Positions 19,902 to 25,436 of a stretch of DNA of 25,436 nt are shown piece after piece. Made by a program: the position numbers and the translations under genes. The notes under the pieces were generated by a model that was not told where the DNA came from, did no database searches, and saw nothing but the letters and a program-made list of their open reading frames with translations. Every line of letters begins with the position of its first letter. The first letter of the stretch is position 1. The stretch is from a virus, in the IMG/VR virus record IMGVR_UViG_3300023178_000242, positions 1 to 25,436 of that record; one strand, written 5' to 3'.

Positions 19902-20349
19902 CGCAAAACAATTTAGGGCAGCACGAAAGTATGGGTATCGTAGCGGTCTGGAACTCAAGGTATCTGACTATCTCAAGGAATTAAAGATTGATTTCCTATA
20001 CGAGCAGGTCAAGATAGAGTGGGAAGACTTGGCGTACAGAACATACACCCCCGATTTCGTGCTGTCCAACGGCATCATCATTGAGACAAAGGGACAGTTC
20101 ACCGCAGCAGATAGACGCAAGCATCTGGCTATACAAAAGCAGCATCCTAATTTGGATATTCGTTTTGTGTTTGAAAGTAGTAAACGCAAACTTCGTAAGG
20201 GTGCTAAGTCTACATATGGTGAGTGGTGTATTAAACATGGCTTTAGATACTATGACAGGATTATTCCTGAAGATTGGTTGAAGGAGAAGGGTAAGAACAA
20301 GCATCCAAAGTTTATTAAGTTTGGCGGCACAAAGGTGAAAAGGAGATAG
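19888..20349 (+). CDS. T7 endonuclease I-like Holliday junction resolvase
   Basis: The product has 153 residues from GTG 19888. Catalytic residues match T7 gp3: Glu22 (YRSGLE), Asp56 (YTPDFVL), Glu66 and Lys68 (IIETKG), with DRRKHLAIQKQHPNLDIRFVF following. It should cut branched DNA and also help break host DNA. No ATG is in frame before the conserved part; TTG 19894 is the other candidate. No clear ribosome site is present, so translation probably relies on coupling to the 68-residue gene it overlaps by 14 bases. Confidence 0.9.
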   Translation: MTLANAKQFRAARKYGYRSGLELKVSDYLKELKIDFLYEQVKIEWEDLAYRTYTPDFVLSNGIIIETKGQFTAADRRKHLAIQKQHPNLDIRFVFESSKRKLRKGAKSTYGEWCIKHGFRYYDRIIPEDWLKEKGKNKHPKFIKFGGTKVKRR

Positions 20350-20352
20350 AAT

Positions 20353-20724
20353 ATGGACATAATGGATAAACTATCTAAGGAAATACACAATGAAGATTTC
20401 CTCATACGTGTCAGACCATTCGCTGATGATGATGGTAAGTGGTCTGGCGAGGTTGATATATCAATCATGGCAATGCCACACAATCCTATGGATGACGATG
20501 ACTACTATCAGGTCATGCATTTTGCTAAGATGATGTGTGCTGCAGTGCCTGTCATGGAAGAGGTGGAAGAGTTACGCAATATTGTGCATGAGTACGTAAC
20601 GAAAGTTATTGACAACGAGATGGATATTGATGTAGAACTAGAGGAAGAAGCAGGTGTAGAAAAGACCTACGATGGTAACGTAGTACACTTGCACTTTAAT
20701 ACAAGTACAAAGGGTTCGGCATGA
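20353..20724 (+). CDS. Acidic phage protein, unknown
   Basis: The product has 123 residues, with AGGAG before ATG 20353. It has FLIRVRPFADDDGKWSGEVDISIMAMP, then MDDDDYYQVMHFAKMMCAAVPVMEEVEELRNIVHEYV, and an acidic end before VVHLHFNTSTKGSA. The pattern is, from memory, seen in other marine phages as an unknown protein. It overlaps the DUF3310 gene by four bases. Confidence 0.65.
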   Translation: MDIMDKLSKEIHNEDFLIRVRPFADDDGKWSGEVDISIMAMPHNPMDDDDYYQVMHFAKMMCAAVPVMEEVEELRNIVHEYVTKVIDNEMDIDVELEEEAGVEKTYDGNVVHLHFNTSTKGSA

Positions 20725-21029
20725 GTAGACATGAAGAATATATGAAAGCAATGATGATACAAGAGGAGTTACGTATGGCACAAGCAAATAAACAAAGTGA
20801 TAATGTTGTTGATATGGTCAACAGTCCACCACACTATAATCAGACAGGCATTGAGTGCATACAAGCTATCTCTGCCGCTACTGATAAAGGATTTAAGTAT
20901 TACCTGCAGGGTAATGTTATGAAGTACCTTTGGCGATTTGATTACAAGGACAAGCCGCTAGAGGATTTGCAAAAGGCCAAGTGGTACTTGGACAGATTAA
21001 TAGAAGAGGTTATGGCGGATGAGAGTTAA
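20721..21029 (+). CDS. DUF3310 domain protein
   Basis: The product has 102 residues. After a helical N-terminus, it has NSPPHYNQTGIECIQAISAAT, FKYYLQGNVMKYLWRFDYKDKPLEDLQKAKWYLDRLIEE, the full DUF3310 pattern (PPHY, GNxxKYLWR, DLxKAxWYLDRL). The domain is widespread in phages, in T7 it is linked with the gp1.7 nucleotide kinase, and it is assumed to concern nucleotide metabolism. Its place directly before ribonucleotide reductase fits that. Confidence 0.85.
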   Translation: MSRHEEYMKAMMIQEELRMAQANKQSDNVVDMVNSPPHYNQTGIECIQAISAATDKGFKYYLQGNVMKYLWRFDYKDKPLEDLQKAKWYLDRLIEEVMADES

Positions 21030-21030
21030 G

Positions 21031-21177
21031 ATGTTCATAACCATTGACATTGATGAAGAGGAGTATCCAGTGCCTGCCGATGGACAGGTGGGCGAGGAAT
21101 TAGAGGACGGTATTCAGGAATACTTTTATGACATTGAGGGTGCCGACATTAGAAACATTAGAACGATTACGGAGTAA
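21031..21177 (+). CDS. 48-residue acidic protein before RNR
   Basis: ATG 21031 is one base after the DUF3310 stop. The product (FITIDIDEEEYPVPADGQVGEELEDGIQEYFYDIEGADIRNIRTITE) has a strand, helix, strand layout and high negative charge. Its final ACGGAGTAA supplies the ribosome site of the RNR gene. No family recognised; the ribosome site for this gene itself is weak (GAGAG). Confidence 0.55.
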   Translation: MFITIDIDEEEYPVPADGQVGEELEDGIQEYFYDIEGADIRNIRTITE

Positions 21178-21181
21178 AGAG

Positions 21182-23110
21182 ATGATTAGTAATACACTTC
21201 CCACAGACTACCAGAACTTTATAGCACTATCACGCTATGCAAGATGGAAAGAAGATGAGCAACGTAGAGAGACATGGGGTGAGACAGTCACCCGATACTT
21301 TGACTATATGTCAGGGCATCTGAAACAGAAGCACAACTACACTCTGCCTGACACACTACGTGCAGAGTTGGAAGAAGCCGTACTCAGTCAGGCTATCATG
21401 CCTAGCATGAGAGCATTGATGACCAGTGGCCCCGCACTGGACAGATGCCATGTTGGTGGGTACAACTGTTCTTATGTACCTGTCGATAGCCCACGTGCCT
21501 TCGATGAGACTATGTACATTCTTATGTGTGGTACAGGCGTTGGCTTTAGTGTCGAGCGTCATTGCATTGAGAAGCTACCCATTGTGAATGAAGAGTTTCA
21601 CGAGACAGACACAGTAATCAAGGTAGGTGACAGTCGCCCCGGTTGGGCTAAGTCACTGAAAGAACTGATTGCTATGTTGTACAGTGGGCAGATTCCTAAG
21701 TGGGATGTATCAGAGGTACGCCCTGCAGGTGCAAGGCTAAAGACATTTGGCGGTAGAGCATCAGGTCCACAGCCATTGGTCGAACTGTTTGAGTTTGTTG
21801 TACAGAAGTTTAAGGGTGCAGCAGGTCGTAGGCTTTACCCAATCGAATGTCACGACATCATGTGTAAGATTGGTGAAGTGGTAGTCGTAGGTGGTGTACG
21901 CCGTAGTGCATTGATTTCATTATCTAATCTTAATGATGACCAGATGGCACATGCCAAGTCAGGTCAGTGGTGGGAGAATGAAGGTCAACGTGCGCTGGCT
22001 AATAACTCTGTAGCGTACAAGAATAAACCTGAAATGGGTACATTCATGCGTGAGTGGTTGTCTCTATACGACAGTAAGTCAGGTGAGCGTGGTATCTTTA
22101 ATCGCCAGTCAGCGAAGGTACAGGCAGCAAAGAATGGCAGACGTGATGCTGACCAAGACTTTGGCTGCAACCCTTGCTCTGAGATTATCCTGCGTCCATA
22201 CCAGTTTTGTAATCTATCAGAGGTTGTTGCACGTGAAACAGATACGCTGGCATCCTTGAAAGAGAAGGTACGCCTTGCCACTATCTTGGGTACATTCCAA
22301 GCCACGCTGACTAACTTTAAGTATCTGCGTAATATATGGAAAGCCAACACAGAGCAGGAACGCTTGCTTGGTGTGTCATTGACAGGCATCATGGACTGTC
22401 CTGCATTGCACAAAGGTAAGCAGGTAGCTGACACTCTTGAGATGCTACGTGTTACAGCTATTGATGCAAACAAAGCTATGGCATGGGAACTTGGCATTGA
22501 GCAGTCTGCTGCTATCACTTGTGTCAAGCCTAGTGGTACAGTATCACAGCTTGTGGATAGTGCATCTGGCATCCACGCCAGACACAACCCATATTATATT
22601 CGCACTGTCCGTGGGGACAATAAAGACCCATTGACACAGTTCTTGATTTCACAGGGCATACCTAGTGAGCCAGACGTAATGAAGCCCGACAGTACTACCG
22701 TCTTCTCATTCCCTATGAAGTCACCCAAGAACGCAGTGACACGCACAGGTATGACAGCCATTGAGCAGCTTGAACTGTGGCTACTATACCAGCGTCACTG
22801 GTGCGAACACAAACCGTCAGTCACTATCTCCGTTAAAGAGAATGAATGGATGGCTGTGGGTGCGTGGGTATACGAACACTTTGATGAGGTATCCGGTATC
22901 AGCTTCCTGCCATTCAGTGAGCATACATATCAGCAAGCACCATATCAGGACATTGATGCTGACACATACAAAGAGTGGGCAGCTAAGATGCCAAAGAATG
23001 TAGACTGGTCTTTACTTCAGGAATTTGAGAAAGAAGATACTACATCAGGTGGGCGTGAGTTAGCATGTACAGCAGGTGTCTGTGAAATAGTTGACATTGC
23101 TGCAGCATGA
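21182..23110 (+). CDS. nrdJ: B12-dependent (class II) ribonucleotide reductase
   Basis: The product has 642 residues from ATG 21182, behind CGGAG; the frame upstream overlaps the small acidic gene. Key residues match the monomeric Lactobacillus-type enzyme: Cys96 (YNCSYV) and Cys343 (FCNLSE) as the redox pair, Cys332 in CNPCSEI as the thiyl radical Cys (11 residues before Cys343, as in Cys408/Cys419), and C-terminal Cys629-x4-Cys634. There is no ATP-cone at the N-terminus. It reduces ribonucleoside triphosphates to deoxy forms using adenosylcobalamin and works without oxygen, supplying DNA precursors. It is somewhat shorter than the about 740-residue reference enzyme. Confidence 0.92.
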   Translation: MISNTLPTDYQNFIALSRYARWKEDEQRRETWGETVTRYFDYMSGHLKQKHNYTLPDTLRAELEEAVLSQAIMPSMRALMTSGPALDRCHVGGYNCSYVPVDSPRAFDETMYILMCGTGVGFSVERHCIEKLPIVNEEFHETDTVIKVGDSRPGWAKSLKELIAMLYSGQIPKWDVSEVRPAGARLKTFGGRASGPQPLVELFEFVVQKFKGAAGRRLYPIECHDIMCKIGEVVVVGGVRRSALISLSNLNDDQMAHAKSGQWWENEGQRALANNSVAYKNKPEMGTFMREWLSLYDSKSGERGIFNRQSAKVQAAKNGRRDADQDFGCNPCSEIILRPYQFCNLSEVVARETDTLASLKEKVRLATILGTFQATLTNFKYLRNIWKANTEQERLLGVSLTGIMDCPALHKGKQVADTLEMLRVTAIDANKAMAWELGIEQSAAITCVKPSGTVSQLVDSASGIHARHNPYYIRTVRGDNKDPLTQFLISQGIPSEPDVMKPDSTTVFSFPMKSPKNAVTRTGMTAIEQLELWLLYQRHWCEHKPSVTISVKENEWMAVGAWVYEHFDEVSGISFLPFSEHTYQQAPYQDIDADTYKEWAAKMPKNVDWSLLQEFEKEDTTSGGRELACTAGVCEIVDIAAA

Positions 23111-23235
23111 GTGTAGTATGGAAAAAAGGTGACGGGTGGGTACAACATAACCCACCTGCTCATCACCCTTGCAGAGAAGAATGGTTGAAACAAAAAGAGA
23201 AGGAGAATGCTGATGCTGAACGGAAAGTGGACTAA
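23107..23235 (+). CDS. 42-residue small protein
   Basis: ATG 23107 overlaps the RNR stop (ATGA). The product (SVVWKKGDGWVQHNPPAHHPCREEWLKQKEKENADAERKVD) has a Trp/His/Pro-rich start and a charged helix. It overlaps the next gene by 23 bases, and its KEKENADA part is dictated by that gene's ribosome site and start. No function recognised. Confidence 0.45.
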   Translation: MSVVWKKGDGWVQHNPPAHHPCREEWLKQKEKENADAERKVD

Positions 23236-23506
23236 AGAAAACTTTGAAAAACACCACGAAGATAATCCAGAAATCTACGAAATGTTTTGTAGGTTTGCAA
23301 AAGAAATGGCCTCAGTAAAGGAGTACTATTCAGCTAAAGCTATATTTCATCGAATGAGATGGGAAACAGCTATAAGGGAAGACGATTCTGAGTTTAAGAT
23401 TAGTGACGGTTGGATTTCTCACTACGCTAGAAAGTTCTTGAAAGAACACCCTGAACATGGTAATTTTTTTAGAACAAGAACACCACAAGAAAGCTATTTG
23501 GATTAA
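23213..23506 (+). CDS. Conserved-looking small helical protein
   Basis: The product has 97 residues from ATG 23213, seven bases after AAGGAG; ATG 23207 is too close. It shows WTKENFEKHHEDNPEIYEMFCRFAKEM, YYSAKAIFHRMRWET and ISDGWISHYARKFLKEHPEHGNFF. I remember the FHRMRWET...DGWISHYARKF pattern from bacterial and phage hypothetical proteins. The function is unknown to me. AT-richer base use than in the RNR gene is noticeable. Confidence 0.7.
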   Translation: MLNGKWTKENFEKHHEDNPEIYEMFCRFAKEMASVKEYYSAKAIFHRMRWETAIREDDSEFKISDGWISHYARKFLKEHPEHGNFFRTRTPQESYLD

Positions 23507-23517
23507 GGAGAATGGAC

Positions 23518-23943
23518 ATGCAAAATTTAGAGCCAAAGACTGAAGACCGTAAGAAGTTTGACATTGACCTAGAGTATGGAAAGGTACGTGAACAAATGGT
23601 TGCAGACATGCTGCAAGACAAGAAGATTGAGGTAAAGAGTGAACGTGACGTGTGGCAGAAGACAGGCAACATTGCAATTGAATACGAATGTTATGGCAAG
23701 CCTAGCGGAATTAATGCTACTGAATCAGACTACTGGTTTCACAACCTGTGTATTGGTGATGAGACATTCGCTACGATTGTCTTTGACACGAACAGCCTCA
23801 AGCGTATCATTAATAACCTAGATAGCAAGCGTAGTGTTTCTGGTGGAGACAACAATGCAGCACGTATGTATCTGTTGAATCTGCAGAAGCTATTCTCATC
23901 TGATGTAATCAAAGCATTTAAGGAGACTAAAGATGCGGCGTAA
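23518..23943 (+). CDS. PD-(D/E)XK-like nuclease, unassigned
   Basis: The product has 141 residues from ATG 23518. FDIDLEYGKVREQMVADMLQ is followed by KIEVKSERDVWQKTGNIAIEYECYGKPSGI and ATESDYWFH. The E-x-K in IEVKSE, with the preceding helix and the following strands, fits a PD-(D/E)XK-type core; the pattern is familiar from marine phage proteins. It could act on host or foreign DNA. The 3' end overlaps the next gene by 11 bases. Confidence 0.65.
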   Translation: MQNLEPKTEDRKKFDIDLEYGKVREQMVADMLQDKKIEVKSERDVWQKTGNIAIEYECYGKPSGINATESDYWFHNLCIGDETFATIVFDTNSLKRIINNLDSKRSVSGGDNNAARMYLLNLQKLFSSDVIKAFKETKDAA

Positions 23944-24175
23944 TGGCCTGAGTAAATACGATGCTCCACTGCGTATTCAATACCAGTGGGGCTACGATGC
24001 GTTTAAGCGTGGTGGTAGGCTTGTCAAGAAGGGCAAGCGAATACTCTTTGAAGAGAACCGTCCTAACATTGACCCTAACACCATGCAGTACAGAGAGTGG
24101 CAGCGTGGTTGGAACGATGCTTACTATGAGCAGCTAGAAGAGGTGCAATGGAATGAATCTAAAGGAAGAAGCTAG
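23933..24175 (+). CDS. RMF-like small basic protein
   Basis: The product has 80 residues, with AAGGAG before ATG 23933. YQWGYDAFKRGGRLVKKGKR is followed by NIDPNTMQYREWQRGWNDAYYEQ. The order G-x2-A-x3-G, then P, then W-x2-GW-x2-A is that of ribosome modulation factor and its phage relatives, which bind the ribosome and inactivate it by dimerisation. Similarity is by eye only. If correct, it could alter host translation late in infection; it may equally be a paralog with another partner. Confidence 0.55.
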   Translation: MRRNGLSKYDAPLRIQYQWGYDAFKRGGRLVKKGKRILFEENRPNIDPNTMQYREWQRGWNDAYYEQLEEVQWNESKGRS

Positions 24176-24197
24176 ACAATGGATGAAGGAGAGATAC

Positions 24198-24536
24198 ATG
24201 AGTGATATTACAGCAACGGAGTACCAAACAAGGGCTGCAGAAACGGCAATATTCCCAAGTGATAAAGCACTAGAATATCTATCATTGGGACTATCCGGGG
24301 AAGCTGGTGAGATTGCTAACAAAGCAAAGAAACTAATACGTGACGGTGCAGATAGAGAAGAGCATCACGCGAAACTAAATGCTATTGGTCACGAGATTGG
24401 AGATGTTATGTGGTATTGCGCCATGCTTGCTAAAGAAGTGGACATGAACCTTGGTAAAATCATGGAAGACAACTTGGAGAAACTGGCTGACAGGAAAGCT
24501 AGGAATCGCCTACAGGGTGACGGTGACAATCGTTAG
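24198..24536 (+). CDS. mazG: MazG-like nucleotide pyrophosphohydrolase
   Basis: The product has 112 residues from ATG 24198, chosen for the strong AAGGAG upstream; ATG 24153 would add 15 residues and overlap the previous gene. It has LGLSGEAGEIANKAKKLIRDG and GHEIGDVMWYCAMLAKEVDMNLGKIMEDNLEKL, the paired E-x2-E and E-x2-D metal sites of the MazG fold. It hydrolyses nucleoside triphosphates to monophosphates, and in marine phages is thought to influence nucleotide pools or alarmone. It is near the end of the operon after RNR. Confidence 0.85.
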   Translation: MSDITATEYQTRAAETAIFPSDKALEYLSLGLSGEAGEIANKAKKLIRDGADREEHHAKLNAIGHEIGDVMWYCAMLAKEVDMNLGKIMEDNLEKLADRKARNRLQGDGDNR

Positions 24537-24621
24537 GTATGCACCGTTTGCTGTTATCATTGGCTGGCTGCTATATGCATTTGGTATGGGGTTTGCTAAT
24601 GATATATGTGACTGCATATGA
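24523..24621 (+). CDS. Possible 32-residue membrane peptide
   Basis: GTG 24523 opens a frame reading MTIVRYAPFAVIIGWLLYAFGMGF followed by ANDICDCI, with AGGGTG upstream, overlapping the MazG stop. One basic residue before a single hydrophobic span and a Cys pair at the end give it the look of a real small phage membrane protein. It ends just before the terminator. It may be chance; evidence is composition and position only. Confidence 0.45.
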   Translation: MTIVRYAPFAVIIGWLLYAFGMGFANDICDCI

Positions 24622-24623
24622 AG

Positions 24624-24650
24624 AGGGGGCTTAACTGCCCCCTTTATTTT
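24624..24650 (+). terminator. Rho-independent terminator of the rightward operon
   Basis: AGGGGGC (24624-24630) pairs with GCCCCCT (24637-24643) around TTAACT, followed by a T-rich run TTTATTTT. It lies exactly between the converging arms and should stop rightward transcripts. The opposite strand lacks a good T run after the stem, so it is less likely to work for leftward transcripts. Confidence 0.88.
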
Positions 24651-25436
24651 ATCTCTTAAATACCTTTGCTATTTTTACTAGAGCATTCAAGTCTTCTGCA
24701 CTATTTAAATCAGGCATTCTATCGTTGAGTATTTCAAACTCAAGCATTGCTGCCTTTTGCGTGTCAACAGGTATGTTTCGTGCTGCATATAAAGCACGTA
24801 TAAATGCTGGGTCATCTCCGGCAATACTATTAACTCTACGCATTTTGGATTTTAGTTTCTTGAATTTTTCTTTCATCATAACTCTAATACGTTTGCGTAT
24901 TAAGTTCTCTGATTTCCCTTGCTTACGCAGTTTTTCAGCATAGCGCATAAATCCATCAGTTAGTCCGGGCAAGAAGTCATTGACTGTGGCATCCACAACT
25001 CTGTCTAGTGTGCCTATACCTGTCTTACTATCAAACTCATCCTCTTTAAAACCCATTTGCTTTAAGAACTTTTCTTGTTCTGTGTCGGGTTCCATTACAT
25101 TTAAACCCATAGTCAACTTTAATTCAGGATTTAGTCGCTCTTTTGGTCCCTCTCTTGTAGCGTACTCTCGTGCAGGAACATCTGATTCCTGCTTAACATC
25201 ATCTACAAGTCCATACTTTTCAAGTGGGTCCATAATAGTATTATAGTAGCCACGAGATTTAAGTGGCTGACTAAATGCCTTACCAAATGAACCAGAGAAT
25301 GTCATATCGGGGTCTGTTGAGAAGTCTTTAATTTCTGTTTCTCGTATACCCATCGCACGTTCAGCATCAATAACCATGCTGTATGGCTGCAGAATACGTG
25401 CAGTAATATCACCAAGCAATCTACCAGCAGCTTTAC
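24649..25436 (-). CDS. C-terminal part of a larger, probably structural protein
   Basis: The frame is open to the right edge (262 codons visible before the TAA at 24649-24651), so the N-terminus is outside the window; a TTG at 25417-25419 is unlikely to be the start. Visible sequence includes LGDITARILQPYSMVIDAERAMGIRETEIKDF, GRVVDATVNDFLPGLTD-type helices, a Lys/Arg-rich stretch (RKQGKSENLIRKRIRVMMKEKFKKLKSKM) and a last helix ending VFKR. It has no Cys. Length and helical, charged character suggest an internal virion or large polyvalent protein, but I recognise no family with confidence. It is transcribed leftward and ends at the operon junction. Confidence 0.75.
   Translation of the reverse strand, partial: KAAGRLLGDITARILQPYSMVIDAERAMGIRETEIKDFSTDPDMTFSGSFGKAFSQPLKSRGYYNTIMDPLEKYGLVDDVKQESDVPAREYATREGPKERLNPELKLTMGLNVMEPDTEQEKFLKQMGFKEDEFDSKTGIGTLDRVVDATVNDFLPGLTDGFMRYAEKLRKQGKSENLIRKRIRVMMKEKFKKLKSKMRRVNSIAGDDPAFIRALYAARNIPVDTQKAAMLEFEILNDRMPDLNSAEDLNALVKIAKVFKR

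Noticed and set aside
21985-22587. 200-codon open frame on the minus strand inside the RNR gene
   Set aside because: The RNR gene is certain on the other strand, and this frame shows Cys/Ser-rich shadow composition without similarity to any family.
24539-24633. Alternative small frame starting MHRLLLSLAGCY near the operon end
   Set aside because: It runs into the terminator stem and lacks a ribosome site; the overlapping GTG frame at 24523 looks more like a real membrane peptide.

Overview
The window reads as part of a double-stranded DNA phage genome, most likely a podovirus-type phage of marine alphaproteobacteria close to the HMO-2011 (SAR116 phage) group. The strongest pointer is a family A DNA polymerase with a DnaJ-like CxxC...CxxC zinc insert between its exonuclease and polymerase domains. 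It sits in an operon with a T7-type primase, a DnaB-type helicase, a RecB/Cas4-like nuclease, a T7 endonuclease I-like resolvase and a B12-dependent ribonucleotide reductase. The host assignment is inference from gene content only. No rRNA, tRNA, CRISPR array, insertion sequence or phage RNA polymerase gene was seen.

Layout. (1) 1-3879, minus strand: tightly packed small genes, several very basic, resembling virion-associated or late genes of marine phages; the first runs off the left edge. (2) 3880-4785: a divergent control region of about 900 bases with no convincing gene. It holds a clear sigma70-type promoter pointing left (TTGACT-N17-TATAAT), an array of AAGTGT words, tandem hairpins, a quadruplex-type G-run motif on the minus strand, and a long hairpin just before the first rightward gene. 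(3) 4786-11833, plus strand: an early region of many small overlapping genes, mostly unknown. It contains five identical copies of GTCCGATGTCGGAC (one of them at 4552, just upstream), two copies of a promoter-like module, a Cys-rich DUF7227-like protein and a YubB/DUF1281-like protein. (4) 11836-23943: DUF932 protein, PD-(D/E)XK protein, tyrosine recombinase, primase, helicase, PolA, a possible ssDNA-binding protein, RecB/Cas4-like nuclease, endonuclease I, DUF3310 protein, class II RNR and another nuclease-like protein. (5) 23933-24621: an RMF-like protein, a MazG-type pyrophosphohydrolase and a tiny membrane peptide, closed by a rho-independent terminator. (6) 24649 to the right edge, minus strand: the C-terminal part of a larger protein, probably structural.

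How it fits together. Transcription diverges at about 4.1 kb and converges at about 24.64 kb, as expected if early and late arms of a circularly mapping genome diverge once and meet once. The early arm would express small, probably host-directed proteins first, then replication, recombination and nucleotide metabolism. RNR and MazG adjust nucleotide pools; primase, helicase and PolA copy DNA; the RecB-like nuclease and endonuclease I process host DNA and recombination intermediates. The tyrosine recombinase raises the possibility of integration, although the polymerase has Phe at the Pol I 762 position, which is not the residue usually linked with temperate phages.

The least explained parts are the repeated 14-mer, which can fold in RNA as a 5-bp stem with an AUGU loop and always points the same way, the duplicated ACACTT-N12-AAGTGT module, and the structured 4.1-4.8 kb control region.
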